A stretch of 64,000 nt of DNA from Solanum dulcamara (taxonomy: Eukaryota; Streptophyta; Magnoliopsida; Solanales; Solanaceae), in the NCBI RefSeq assembly GCF_947179165.1, contig NC_077245.1, positions 35,705,286-35,769,285 on the forward strand. The letters are read 5' to 3'. The position numbers and the translations under genes were made by a program. Below are positions 34,901-47,350 of the stretch, one piece after another (position 1 is the first letter of the stretch; the number at the start of each line of letters is the position of its first letter). The notes beneath the pieces are model-generated. The model was not told the DNA's origin and made no database searches. It worked only from the letters and a program-made list of their open reading frames with translations.

Positions 34901-35591
34901 GTGCTCCTTATCGACGGCATGAAGGGTACCTCTTATAGCTTTAGTTAAACATAATAGGGGTACTTGGTATCCATTTCCAAGACATCTTAAGAATCTATGT
35001 TTCATTCCCTTTTCTTGTTCTGGGAAAATTTTGACAGAGTTTTCTCTATATTTCTTACTATCCCAAACCCTGCACGCAGAAGATACCAACAATGCCTCAC
35101 AGGACCAACATATATATATTCACATCATATCACAACCGTATAGGGCTATCAATATCATCTCATATGCAACCTCACAGGGCGTTCAATATCAATAATAATA
35201 TAGAAATAATGGACTTACCTCGTATGTCCAACTTTGAACTGCATCTGTTGCACTTTCCTGTCTATTTTCCATTCAGGTTTCGCCCTTACATTACAAGCAC
35301 ATGTCAATACCTTACCCAACGGATATCTTTCGTGTCTTTACTTTACTTACCTGCATGCTCCGTAACTTCCCATGTGGTCAATTACTTCCTTCTGTTGATG
35401 TCGTCCTTCTTTTAAAGTCCAAGTTTAGTATAAGAAGGTTTCCTATGACTCGGATCTATAGCATGATCTCTGATATGAAAGAAAGGTAACATCCTAAATG
35501 CCCTGTAGCCTCCTGCTTATAGATGTGGCGCGCAACACATCGATAAGCAAGACTCTACTAGACACAGTCTGCAGACATTCCAAGGACGAAC
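31993..35591 (-). pseudogene. Highly decayed Gypsy internal region
   Basis: Little coding sequence survives. On the minus strand an integrase stretch is still readable at about 32621-32725 (GYHSSIQMTPYKMLYGR), and the conserved block after the integrase core at about 32402-32466 (KKIKLFPKYIRPYQ). Both contain or are bordered by stops. No gag or RT could be identified; 33000-35500 is T-rich and may hold strongly mutated pol or replaced sequence. Near the PBS (35480-35590) the leader-type sequence is preserved. Confidence 0.6.
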
Positions 35592-35592
35592 T

Positions 35593-35604
35593 GCTCTGAT
35601 ACCA
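35593..35604 (-). other. Primer binding site (minus strand)
   Basis: The plus strand shows gctctgatacca, i.e. tggtatcagagc on the minus strand, four bases from the LTR end at 35609. Confidence 0.88.
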
Positions 35605-35608
35605 CTTC

Positions 35609-38600
35609 TGTCACGTTCCAACCCCATAGGCCGCGACTGGGGTCCGACCTAGACCCCCGCATATCTATTTATCAGCTGTGGTCAAGTCGAATTATAGACA
35701 CGTAGTGCATATACATCAAGTGTAGTCAAACTGGACTACAAACAACATGATATATACATGAAAACCCCCATGGGTCATATCATTTCATATATCTGTAGCC
35801 TTTTTCATTTGTATCATAACATGAAAGGGCACACAAGCCTACAAGGCTGCCATAACACATGCCTGTATAATACATCATACAGACCCAGCTGAATCAAACT
35901 TACACATACCACCCATATATACATGTCTGCAGACCTCTAAAAATATTAATAACAACATCTGGCGGGATAGGGCCCCCGCCGTAACCCTGAATAAACAGAA
36001 ACAATTATATAAGCCAGTGGCCAGGGCCAAAAACTAGGCTTTGATACAGTGGAGCCTCTTCCAGCTAAGCTGAACGGAATCCTAAACTGACGCACTCCCA
36101 AAACCTGTATCTGTATCTGCGGGCATGAAATGAAGCCCTCCTCCCCTAGAAAGAGGAGGTCAGTATAGAAAATATACCGAGTGTATAAATCATAGACTGT
36201 AATAAGTAAAGTCATTACCAGAGTAGAATCTGCAAAAATGAGCAAAGTATCTAGAAATATCAAAATGCTTATCATAACCACAGATAAGGTATGTAGAAAA
36301 ATATATGCCATATTCGGCCTCATTAAGTGACTTAGTGAGCAAATCGTGGTCGCCGCCCCATCACCGGCACGACTGCACATCATAACTCATGAGTAGGAAA
36401 TATCTCCATAACAGATCATATCATATCGGATGGTCATATCAGATCATATCAGATCATATGTATAAATGGCACATCATAACTCCATAAATCTTATGTACAG
36501 GTTGTACCTTCCCCCTCACGTCAGGGCATGGCAAAAAATGTAAAGAAGTATGCATGACAACAAATCCTGGCTCGGGCTTAGTGAAGGAAGCATTAAGGTA
36601 TCCACGAGTGGAGTATTGAGAAACTATATGCAATTTAAATCATATTTGAGACTCGATGGAATAATCAAAATGAGCTATCATTTAAAATCAAGATAAGATT
36701 CATATCAAGTACCTTTTTAAAGTTACTATGGGTTATATCAAAATAGAACTTTTGGGAATTATATACACATATCAAGGCATAACAAATATCTTTTGGAAAA
36801 TTAAGAAGTTGGCCATCCTAGCGGCTCTATGAATAGGAACTTCCTTGGAATCATATAAAAGTCATATACTTGCTTCATAAAAACCATGTCAACCAGGAAG
36901 ATTAGCTTTACATATTTGTGCCCAACATATGCCAAGAGATAGAAAAAGCTTAATACACTTATGCCGAAAACATGCCAAAAGAAAGTCTAAGCCTTACATA
37001 CTTATGCCAAAAACATGCCAGAAGAAGAAAACGTTAGCTTTAAATACCTCTTATGAATTACTCTTAACACGTTCGCCCCATCGTCTCTTGAACCTATTTA
37101 ACATGAAATCAATAAGAAAATCAAAACCCTTGACTTTCTAGCATATTAAGTTACATACGAGTATTCATTCATAGAACTCATCTCCTCGTTCGCCTTCTTG
37201 ACTAGTTCCTTAGTTAGTTAAGGAGTTAACGGAAATCGGGTAGCACCTCCCCTATAACATGCCCTATCCAAATTTCCAATTAGATCCATAATCACTACAT
37301 CAAACCAACAACAACAACCTGCAGCTGATATACAACTAAAACATGGCAACATTACACAACATAAGCTCCAAACAACTTGCTAAAAATTACGATACCAAAA
37401 TAGGGTTTCTGGTCTTTGTTTCGCAAAGCCTTTAATTATACGAAAGGAGGGGTCGTGTGGATGCAACCAGCAGTACACAAACCTATTTTAGAATACATTT
37501 ATGCCATTCAACACACCTCCACACACCTGCAGCCGCACTCCACAAGCACAACACTTTACTTCGACGACAATTCAACTATAACGACTCCAATTTAGATTGT
37601 CTTCAACGTCATGCATTTCTATGACATTTTCACATTTACAGACCCCTTTAGGGCGTGTAAAACACTCCATAGAAATACCATAATGTCCAAATTGAAAGGA
37701 TAAACCTTACCTTACCCAAAATTGGACAAAACTCGCCAAAACTATACTTTGAAAACTTCTTGATGTGCTGAAATGGGGCGGACTATTTGTGTCACTTCTA
37801 CGCTGCCCCAAATTGTAATTTTATGTTATAAAACATCATTATATAATCTTGGGATACCGTAAATAATTAATTCACGGAATAAAACTTGGAGGCTTACCTT
37901 GGCAGCCCCAAACCCGTAGCTCCATCTTCTTGCCCTCCAACATTTTTCTCTTCAAGTTTCTAAGTGTGGGGCTGAAAAAATGAATCCATAGACATCGTAA
38001 GATACATATATACCTCCCTACGTGATTAAGGAACACTGCAGGTAATTAATTCATGGAGAGAAACTTGGAAACTTACCTTAGTTTCCGCTAAACCATGGCT
38101 GCCCTCCTTTCTTCTCTACGTTTTTCTCTCTTAGTTTCTAGGCTCCCTTTTCTTTTCTTGACTGAAGTTTTGGATATGAAATGAGGTAGTTAGTCAAAAT
38201 AAATACTTATATATGTTGTCTTACGAGGTAACATGTGTCATCCCCATAGGGTGACATGTGTCTAACCCTTATTGCACTAACATAATCATGCATCTAATTA
38301 GGGGCTTCCATGTGTCCTTGGTGGGGCTCACCCTTAAGTAGGTGGTTCACCTACTTGGAACCAAGAAGGTGGGTCGCCTTATTCCATGTGTCACTTTCCT
38401 AGGCTGCCACGTGGCACCTCCTTTTGCTGCAACGTGTCATCTTCTCCTCTTCCCCGTGGGTTCGTAATCTCTTCTTATTTTAAGAACCCGTGTAATCCTT
38501 ACTACGTAAGCTTGGTATATACTCAAGTAGCCTAGGTATGCAATACTTCTAAGTTAGTAGCTTACGTAGGTGATTCGAGTCCCATGACTTGTTACTTGGC

Positions 38601-38805
38601 ATCCAACTGACTCCAAATTCATATAACCGTATTTCCAACCTTCCCTACCTCTGGGTATCACATTATTCTTTACTTAAATTTATTGGATAGAGTAGTAGAT
38701 TATCCGACTCATTTAATAACTTCTAAGAAGTTTAAGAGACACTCCGAGCTCAAGAGTGTGGGATGTAACATAGACACTCTGAGCTCAAGATTGTGGGGTG
38801 TGACA
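35609..38805 (-). repeat. 5' LTR of minus-strand Gypsy, with duplicated terminus
   Basis: It matches 28862-31979 as far as 38770, then carries an additional 35-bp diverged tandem copy of its own end (38771-38805). The total is 3,197 bp. Confidence 0.88.
38736..38805. repeat. 35-bp tandem duplication of the LTR terminus
   Basis: 'agacactccgagctcaag' (about 38735) recurs as 'agacactctgagctcaag' (about 38772). Each copy ends in a gggatgtaaca / ggggtgtgaca type LTR end. The target duplication lies outside the second copy. Confidence 0.8.
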
Positions 38806-38810
38806 TACTC
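38806..38810. repeat. Target site duplication (TACTC), right
   Basis: tactc follows the outer terminal tgaca at 38801-38805, matching 28857-28861. Confidence 0.85.
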
Positions 38811-38819
38811 CTTTAAATA

Positions 38820-39960
38820 ATAATCTTTAAATTGAGAGAATTTGTGGTCCCTACACAGAATTTCAATTCCCAAAAGAATGACTAAGCAGGCTTGGGTCTG
38901 TAGATTCACTCGAAGGTTCTCCACTATGCTCTTTCCATTTGAACCATTCCACTAGGATGAAACCCCAGTCCTTTAATGTTTTCTTATCAAACATCATTTT
39001 CCTTGTGCAAATTTTGCCATCACTAAGTGGAACCTTATAAGCTTCAAACACTATAGATGGAAAGTATCTATAAGGGAGACCATGCTCACCCTTATTAGAA
39101 TTCACAAATTTATGACGCCTCTAAGACCTAAGAAGTAGACATTTGTTTACCAATTTAAATAGGATCTTATGACTAGGCAATATTTCACCCTTCAACACTC
39201 TCCTAGAGGTGGACAATGCCTAACCTTATATGTATTTCTGAGTGAGAGTAGTGGAGTTCTCTATATCATAGATCTTTTATCCCCCAAGGGTAATGTTCAA
39301 AAGTTGTCCTTGCCTGGCAAAATCAAATACTATTATAATTCTCTTCACCAAGGCACATAAAGACTTTCCCCCATCACTAGTAGATTAGTGCAGAAAGCAA
39401 CCATTTATCACTCATACAGTGAGGACAATGCTCCTACAAATAGATTTAACCACCTTTGATATATCAAAGTGTCAATCATAGTCACCATCCAAGGTTTCAC
39501 AAACACACTAGGTTCTATCATTTTCCCCTTTAAATTCTTTTGGGCAAAAAAAAATTTGTTTTTCGCTATTGTCAAAAATTTATCCATATTCTAGATCATT
39601 TTAGGAACAAGTTTCGTAGAGGAAGATAATTCAAGTTCTTTATAGGGACTAGATTTGTTCTTGATGGGTGGGACTTAGTGCTTAGTGAATTTGGGGCTAG
39701 TTGGTGACTCTACATGAGACCTTTCATGAACTTGGTCCTCTTCAGAACTGTCTTCTACACTATTTATTTTATCTATGGTTTCCTTGTGCACAAACTTATT
39801 TTAAACTCTAATAAAGGTGAAGATCTTAGTTTTCAAAAGAATCACGCACCCTAGAATCTTCGTAGTAAATATGTGTCCAATCTTGAGAATAGCATGTGTA
39901 TCACTCCATTAATGCTTGTAGTCCTATAATTTTAGCCGTTAAAAAATTAGAAGTTGGCTG
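38820..39960 (-). pseudogene. SIRE-associated accessory ORF remnant
   Basis: On the minus strand, reading from about 39960 to 38820 with several stops and frame changes, fragments resemble the extra ORF carried by SIRE-type Copia elements in Solanaceae ('putative plant transposon protein' group). One open segment at 38863-39105 reads GEHGLPYRYFPSIVFEAYKV and another near 39450-39560 contains FVKPWMVTMIDTLIYQRW. The function of this family is unknown. The call rests on remembered motif style and is tentative. Confidence 0.45.
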
Positions 39961-40069
39961 AAATAAAAGGGAATACAAGAGAACCTTGTTCAAAAAGTTA
40001 AACCACTATACTACCTACATAAGCAAGAAGAAATCTTATTAAACCCTTTCTTCATACTCGAGGACCCAA

Positions 40070-41654
40070 GTGAGTTCCTAAATCTAACAAATGATTTCCT
40101 GTAGGGTAGGGTGAGAGGAGGTGGTGCATGGATAGTGGATTCTCTACGCACGTGATAAGAAAAGTTAGAAAGTTTCCTCTAAATCAAAGATTTTCAAGGT
40201 GGAAGTGTCTCTTTTGGAAAAAGGATTAAAGGGTATATTCTAGAAATTGGAAAGATTGGAAAATCTCCGTCTCATGCCATAGAAAAGATGTATTATGGGA
40301 ATGTCTAGAAATACAACTTTCTCAAAGATCTCTCAAATTTGTGGAAAAAAAATAAAGTCAAGTTCCATACTGCATCTTGTACTGTCATAAATTTGATGTG
40401 AGGAGGATTCGTATTGGTGGCAAGAAGATGCAAGAATGGATGATATGAGCTCTATATCTGAAGGTGACCTTACATGTCTAATTGCTCAAGAAGATGATAC
40501 TAATGTTTGACATAAGAGACTGGGACATGTCAGCTCTTTTCTTTTGTACAAGCTAATCTCAAAAGACTTGGTACAAGGTCTGCCTAGCTGAAGTTCCTTA
40601 AAAATAATGTATGTGAAATTTGTGCCAAAATAAAGAAAGTACAAACTTCCTTCAATCCAAAGAAGGAAGTGAGTATATCTAAGACACTTGGTATTCTCTA
40701 TATGGATCTATATTGGCCTATGAAAATTCTAAGAGAAGGAGCAAAAGAAATACATTTTTGTGATTATGGATGATTACTCGAGACTTACTTGGGTTATGCT
40801 TTTGAAGTCCAATGATGAAACCTTTCCGGTATTTGCTTCTTTTCCTTAACAGATTCAAGTAAAACTAGAATGCAATATGGTAGTAATTTAATTGAGATCA
40901 TGGAATATAGTTCAAAAATGCAAAATTTGATAAATATTGTGTGAAGTATGGTAGTATTCACAACTTATCTTCTTTTCAAACACCTTAAAAAATAGTGTTG
41001 TTGAGAGGAAGAATACAACTCTTATAGAAATTGTACTAACAATGTTGACTGATGATGAGGTCCCAAACATATTCTAGGCAGAGGTTTTAAACTATAATAA
41101 ACAAATGCATGATTAGGTCCTTGTTCGACAAGACCCCTTATGAGTTGATATATAAGAAAAAACCGAACATGAGCTACTTGATGTCCTTTGGATGCAAATG
41201 CTTTATGCTAAATAATAGAAAGGAATCCCTAGGAAAGTTTGACCCCAAAAGTGATGAAGGCATTTTCCTTGGGTACTCATCAAGTTGCAAGGCTTACCGC
41301 ATTTTAAACAAAAGATCTTAATGTATTAAAGAAAGTGTGCTTTAATTAATCGAGACACTTAGACAATAAGGAATGGGAAAAGGATATTGAAGTGGATGAA
41401 TTTCTACAACTTCATAGGGATACTCTAGATGGAAAAGGAGAAGTAGATCAAGAAAAGCAAGTCAAGACAAATGAGGAAAATCCTCCCCAAACAAATTCAA
41501 AGGAACCCATCATCAGTCAAGGTTTGTTTGAATCCGTTATGGAAAAGGACATAAATGAAAATGTACTAGGATTAGCTACTAATGAGTATCCTTCTAAGGA
41601 ACTTACACAATTCAACAATATGCCCCAAGTTATCTTATTTTTCAGGAAATGGAA
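40070..41654 (+). pseudogene. Ty1/Copia (SIRE-like) pol remnant: protease to integrase
   Basis: Decayed Copia polyprotein in shifting frames. About 40130 onwards resembles the protease-side segment (FQGGSVSFG, IGKIGKSPSHAIEKMYY). At about 40490-40700 the GAG-pre-integrase zinc module is readable (HKRLGHVSSFLLYKL, then CEICAKIKKVQ, spaced as HHCC). At 41109-41321 an open stretch encodes the integrase C-terminal block (DKTPYELIYKKKPN, SFGCKCFMLNN, KSDEGIFLGYSS). An acidic linker follows to about 41650. RT and RNase H are missing; the sequence is cut by a Gypsy LTR fragment at 41655. It is probably related to the SIRE LTR at 45109. Confidence 0.8.
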
Positions 41655-43210
41655 TGTCGCAACCCAAGCTACCCCTTATACGTCACACGACAAAGAGGAT
41701 TTCAAAAGATCTTAAACACTCCTCTTAGCATAGGCATGGCTTAAAAATAACAAGATAATAAACACAAGAATGAAATGTGAAAGAAAAGTCTCAAAACCAA
41801 TCTTATCATAGCCACTCAACATAAGAAGAATCTAAGAATAACACTTGAAAATGCAAAAAACAAATCCATACTAAGTATGATATAGCCTCTAACTATGATA
41901 GATGGGGCATAGACAAGTCCTAACTCACCAAAATAATCTAAAACTAAAAGACATGAAAGAAAAGACATCATAAGATGACTGTGCCCTCGAAGCATAAGGA
42001 TTCACCAAGCAAAGCTACACTGGTAGGATTTAAGTACTAACTACGGGCCTGAGAGGGTACGTTGTGACCTATATTATAAGAATAGTATAGGAAAAAGATG
42101 TATGCGGTCAATACTGTAGGATAAACTGGGTATGGACGATGTTCAATGCATGACGTGAAATATGATAATGCAATGACCAAGCTAAAACATGATATCATCA
42201 TTTAAAATATCGTTAGAAATATAAACATGGTCAATGCAATATTTGTAAGAAAATCATAATGGAAACATAACATAGTGAGACAAACCATTAACCGACATAA
42301 GCCAGGTAAAATATAACATGGAGCCCGGTGTCATAATTTCTATATAAACCATGTGATATATAACATTGAGTCTTGTGTCATACTTCCCACACCGAAATAA
42401 GATTGTCCTACTTGTCAAGGTAAGGACCATAAACATGAGCTATTGTGGATCCACTATATAGATTCAATTAAGACTAGTTCCTATGTGGGCACATAATTAT
42501 GAGATAATGGGATTGCTACTAGAAACCCGACCTCTATTAATGAGAGAGCCTTCATCCCAATATCCACTTGGTCATAGGTAAACTCTCAATGGAATAGTAT
42601 AATCATAGCATAATATTCAAAAATGGTAATAAGCTTGAAAGACCAAATTCATCGTAGATACTTGAAAATTATAGAATTTCATAAAAGTACTTCATTATAA
42701 GAATACTTTCCTTTTAAATAAATAATATTTTCATAAAAATCGTATTGATACTTTGTCTAAAAGCATCCTTGAAATCATAGTTCATAAATTCATAATGAAT
42801 GCGTAATTAAACATAGTTCATAATCCTAAAATAGGCATATTCCATGTGTTCATGTGAAATTCATCAAAAACATATAATTAAGATTAAATCATGCACAACA
42901 AGTTCAATAGAAGTGAAATAATTCATAATTTATTGAACCCAACACAAGATCATAAAAATCTTGGGTTTAGGAAGAAATCATAAAGAGTAATTTGAAAATA
43001 CTTTTGAATCGATGCATGGAAAAGAATCTATGGATAAAATTTACACATACCTCAATGTATTTTATCTTGAAATTGAAGAGGAGACTTGAGTTATTGAAAT
43101 CCTAGCTTTATGGAGAACATTACCTTAGGAGAGAAACCCTAGAGAGCCTTAGAGAACTCTAGGTGAATGAGATGGAATGGAGGAAATTTAAAGGGTTTGG
43201 GTAGTTATAG
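41655..43210 (-). repeat. Partial Gypsy LTR (chromovirus-like)
   Basis: The plus strand starts TGTCGCAACCCAAGC, an inverted LTR end similar to that at 3213. Around 41880-41940 it carries the reverse complement of the 'gtgagctagggac' block of the 897-3213 LTR. It lacks a partner and is broken at 43210 by another LTR fragment. Confidence 0.6.
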
Positions 43211-44330
43211 TGTCACGACCCAACACCGTAGGCCACGACTGGGGTCCGACCTGGACCCCCTTATGCGTATCTATCAACTATACTCAATTTGAACCGTGTG
43301 AGATGTGGTACTATACACAAAGTCCTAATGGGTCAAAAACTTTTTCATATACATGTCGCCTCTTTCACCTGTATCACGACATAAAAAGGCACGCAAGCTG
43401 ACATGGCGGCCATAACACAATAACATGTATAACATGACATACTCAATAATAACCTATATACACATGTCTATATACCTCTAAAAGAATTAACTGTATCATA
43501 TGGCAGGACAGGGACCCCGCCGTACCCCTAAATAAACTAATATATACATCAAATGACTAGCCTCAAAAGTTAGGCTCCAGAACAGTGGAGCACTTCCAAC
43601 ATCACTGAGTGGAAACCTGAAGCTAGCGGATCTCCAAAATGAACATCTATACATGCGGGTATAAAATGCAGCACCTCGAAGAACGGGGGGTCAGTACGAT
43701 ATATATACTGAGTATATAAAATATAACTGAGATAATGACTGTAATAGGGACGCAGGAAATAAGTATGACAGTTAATAATTCACTATACCTACATCTTATG
43801 AAAAGAGGGCATGTATATTATCCTCATGTATCACTCCCGGCCCGCTGTGGGACTCGGTATTACCATATCATCATAAATCATACCCTCGTATATGACATCA
43901 TTTCATATATTACAAGTGCATCACTATGTCTTCATATGTATGCCTACCTATCATATCTGGCCCTTTAGTGAGGGTCTCGGTGAAACAGTGGTGTACATGT
44001 CGTATCGCACCCGACCCACTATGAGACTCGGTGCCATTATCATATAGTAAAATATACCGAGGAACATTCAGCATGATCCATACTTTAAAATAGTGTCGAG
44101 GAATGTAAGGACCGATCCATATTTGAAAACAACGCCGAGGAATGTACGGTCCGATCAATATTTTAAAATAATGCCAAAGAACGTACGGCCCGATCCATAT
44201 TTTCCATCATATCATCATATACATGCCCGGCCTGAGATGCGGTGATGAGCATCATCACATACGGCATCATCGTATGCTTCACTTCATCGTATGGAATGGC
44301 AAGGTGTGATGATGGAATTTCTAGATTGAA
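43211..44330 (-). repeat. Partial LTR related to the 28862-38805 element
   Basis: It starts TGTCACGACCCAACACC and follows the order of the LTRs at 28862 and 35609 ('actggggtccgacct', later 'acagtggagc' and 'ggtcagta'). Only the LTR end is present, about 1.1 kb. Confidence 0.75.
44058..44213 (+). repeat. 39-bp tandem repeat, 4 copies
   Basis: Copies start at 44058, 44097, 44136 and 44175, each of the form 'cgaggaatgtacggtccgat' plus an A/T-rich half. They lie inside the partial LTR and are diverged from one another. Confidence 0.85.
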
Positions 44331-44880
44331 AGAAATCTTGCAGTAAGGACTAATTCAGAGACTAGGTTGTGATGAGACATTTTAGAAAAAAATGCTTATT
44401 TGAAAGCACAAGTTCATGCGTAAACTGTTGAAAACAAGAGTCTCACTAGGAAGAGGAGGACCTGAACAAACGATAGTTATTATGCTTATGCTTCTAAAAA
44501 TAAACACATGATTATGGTTCTCCATTCCCTTCTTTCTTATTTTTTCTGCCTAGTTCTTCTATTTTTTTCTTTTTATCCTATGTGCATTTCTTTGCTGTCT
44601 TCATTGCTATAACTGATCAATTCCCTTATGCATTTTATTAATGCAATGTATTTGATGCTATTCTAATGAACTATGAATGAAAATTTGCCTCTTTGTCTAC
44701 CATTCCTCATTTCTTACGCTTGGCAAGTTTATTCTTGTTAGTGTTTCTCAGTGGACATGAATTTACCGAGAGTGCATATTATCTTACTTGGTATAATGTT
44801 CTAATTTTTTTATGATTCCAAAATGGGAAGACATATTAATAAAGGTAGACAGTTCGGATCAAGGGACCTATTCCATATGA
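44331..44880. other. Intergenic, nothing recognised
   Basis: No coding family or clear repeat boundary is seen between the LTR fragment and the SIRE-type sequence. Confidence 0.5.
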
Positions 44881-44922
44881 GAGGAGGAAGTTAATGTCAA
44901 TAGGGGGAATAATTTATCATAA

Positions 44923-45108
44923 TAAAAAAGGGAAAAATGTTGTATTTTGGGTTTTGATGACTTAACAAAATATTGTACAATGAATAATTCAAAGAGGGAC
45001 ATGTTAGATACGAGGTACATACTGTAGGGGGAATATGCAAGCAGTGACAATAATCGAAAAAGGGGAACAAACTTGATATAGTTTGTCATCGTCAAAAAAA
45101 GGGGAAAA
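44923..45108 (+). repeat. Duplicated polypurine tract and LTR start
   Basis: A second boundary 'aaaaaagggaaaaatgttgt' at 44923-44942 is homologous to the one at 45094-45113, 171 bp away. Both are followed by a 'gttttgat(g/a)a(c/t)tta' stretch. Confidence 0.65.
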
Positions 45109-46049
45109 TGTTATATTTATGTTTTGATAATTTAATAAACTATGGGACCTGGTCCCATGATTAACGCCTACCAAGGGAAAGAAAGTGGAGTAAATATGTA
45201 AAGCTGCAAAATCTACAGAGGTTGGTAGACACTCCAGCAGAGATGTACATTCACATTTTATGTATCGACAAACCTTGGGACATTATCGGTAGATCTGGTC
45301 TCATGAATAATGTGTTTCACAGACCAAACGGGAACCAGCTATAAAAGATGCCACCACCTACTATGGTTGGTGGGAAGCAGCTGGAGAACATCCGGCGTCT
45401 AGCCAATCAGAGGAGACAAGGTAGTTTCATCCATACGTCAAATACTATCCCTAGGAAATGAAACAACTTAGTTCTTCACATCATATTTTCAAGGAAAAAG
45501 GTGAGTTTTCTAAAAAGAAAGAACAACTTCCTCAAGGCATTAAGGGAACTTATTGAGATAAATTTGAAGAATAGTTTATAGGTTGTTGCTTTATTGTAAT
45601 GTTGAGTCTTGTGTGCTAAATATTGTAAGATCAGTTCCTACACTATAAAAGAATATTGATAATCTTTCCTTGTATTTGTTTTTCATAAAGTTCATGGCTA
45701 GAGTTAGCCTTGAAAGTGGCTTCTAAAGTCTGTGTCAACTAGAGTTAGTTGGGATTATGGGAAATAAAGATATTGCTTATGGTCAAAGTCTTGTAATGTA
45801 GGTATTGTAAGCCAATGGGTGGAGAGGGTGTCTACTTCCAATAGGTTGTAATAGACTACTTTTCTCTTGCATCTAGTGAAGAATGGTTGGTAAAATCATG
45901 TTGGTCGGGTCGTGATTTTTCCTCCCTTGAGCAAGAAGCCTTTCCATGTAAAATCTTATCTTGTTCCTTGCATGCATTAGCTGTTCATTTATTGTTAATG
46001 TTTTTATGGACCTGGTCCCAAAGTGATAGTGGATGCATACATTCTAACA
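45109..46049 (+). repeat. SIRE/Maximus-like Copia LTR
   Basis: A purine tract 'aaaaaaaggggaaaa' (45094-45108) precedes TGTTATATTTATG; the LTR runs to 'cattctaaca' (46049). The conserved internal block 'gatttttcctcccttgagca' is at about 45914. The following bases (attgtcttg) only weakly resemble a PBS, so it may be a 3' or solo LTR. It lies 3.5 kb from the Copia pol remnant in the same orientation, with Gypsy LTR pieces between them. Confidence 0.72.
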
Positions 46050-46771
46050 ATTGTCTTGATAAGATGAAAATCTTTATTATGAGCCTGTTTAACATGTAAA
46101 AAATTCACGAGGCTCTCTAATTTGATTTCCCCATTAAACTAGCTAGTACTTGTTTTATGTTTTATTTATCACGATATTCAATAATAAGTCATTTTCATGC
46201 AAAAGTGCATATTTCTTTTTTGATTTTGACATGTCTTTCTGTTATGCATGATTGAGGTAACTATACATAAAAAAAATTAAAAGGGTATTACATGAGTTTG
46301 TTAGATTTGTTATGGTTTTGATAAATTGATGATTGTGTGTGGTTCTTTATGATACATGAAACTTATGTTTCAAATGTGAGCTTATTTGACGTAGATTTGA
46401 TTGTTGAAATTTGAAGAATAAATTGTAATTTCTTGACAAAAATATATTACACACACAATTGAAATTTTAGCCTATTTCAACATATGCACTTCAATCATGT
46501 ATGATTTAGGCATCCATACATGATAAAAGGTTATGGTGCTAAAATGGGTTTGTTGTCATATTTATATTTATTTTGACAAATTGATGATTGAGATTTATTT
46601 TTTATGATACATGGAGTGGGCATTTAGTTTTATCAAATTTCAGTTCAATTTTTCAAATTTTTATTTTCAAAATGTGCACTGTTCTGTTTGTCAACTTTAG
46701 TTTGGTTTATTTTGGCGTTTTTAAAATAATTTTTTAGATGGGAATGAAGAATAAAATGAGGACCAAATCTG
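46050..46771. other. Intergenic, nothing recognised
   Basis: AT-rich DNA with a few short direct repeats ('attgatgattg' type at about 46325 and 46580). No gene is supported. Confidence 0.5.
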
Positions 46772-47350
46772 TTACAACCCAAAAACTTGAGTTATGATGG
46801 TACCTATAAAAACTCATCGGTAGTTAAGCCAACTCATAGCTCGAAATAGTAAGTAACGGGCCTAGTGGGAAGAAGTCCAAAATGAAATACCAACATAACA
46901 AGGAAATACATCGCAGAAGAGAATAAATGACATAACTATATACAACAATATAAGATCCAATCCGACAATGTAGTGGACAATGGTACAAAGCTACTAAAAT
47001 GAGTACAGACACCAAAATAAGAAAAATAAATACAGACTTGTCTTGAATACAAAAATCTAGCCAAAAACTATATAGAGGTGGAGATGAGTCAAACTAGGAT
47101 GACATAAGCTCGCCCTTAATCTCTGAAAATCCTAGCAACTATGAATAAGATCAACGTTGACGGTTGGTGGATTGATTTGTATCAGGGAAAAACGATTGCA
47201 GAGGGTAGCATGAGTACCAAAATAACGTGTATCCAATAAGCATCATAGGCCGACTGATCTTGAAAACTAAATACATAATGTAAAGAGAGGAGAAGGAGGT
47301 AGAAGAACGAAGGAATAGCGATAAGCCTAATCATGCGCCTCAATAATCCA
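46772..47350 (-). repeat. Partial Gypsy LTR related to the 15431 element
   Basis: It starts TGTTACAACCC and contains 'gcatcataggccgactg' at about 47237, the reverse complement of a segment at about 18800 in the large Gypsy LTR, preceded by a 'gtagcatgagtacc' block in the same relative order. It is a diverged relative, cut at both sides. Confidence 0.65.

Larger units (their letters stand above)
28862..38805 (-). mobile_element. Old minus-strand Gypsy element with long LTRs
   Basis: LTR-like direct repeats at 28862-31979 and 35609-38805 enclose a 3.6-kb interior. On the minus strand the PBS (35593-35604) follows the LTR at 35609 and a purine tract (31980-31992) precedes the LTR ending at 31979, fixing orientation. 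TACTC flanks both outer ends (28857-28861, 38806-38810). The LTR copies differ at many positions with small indels, so this is the oldest complete LTR insertion here. Integrase fragments mark it as Gypsy. Confidence 0.88.
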
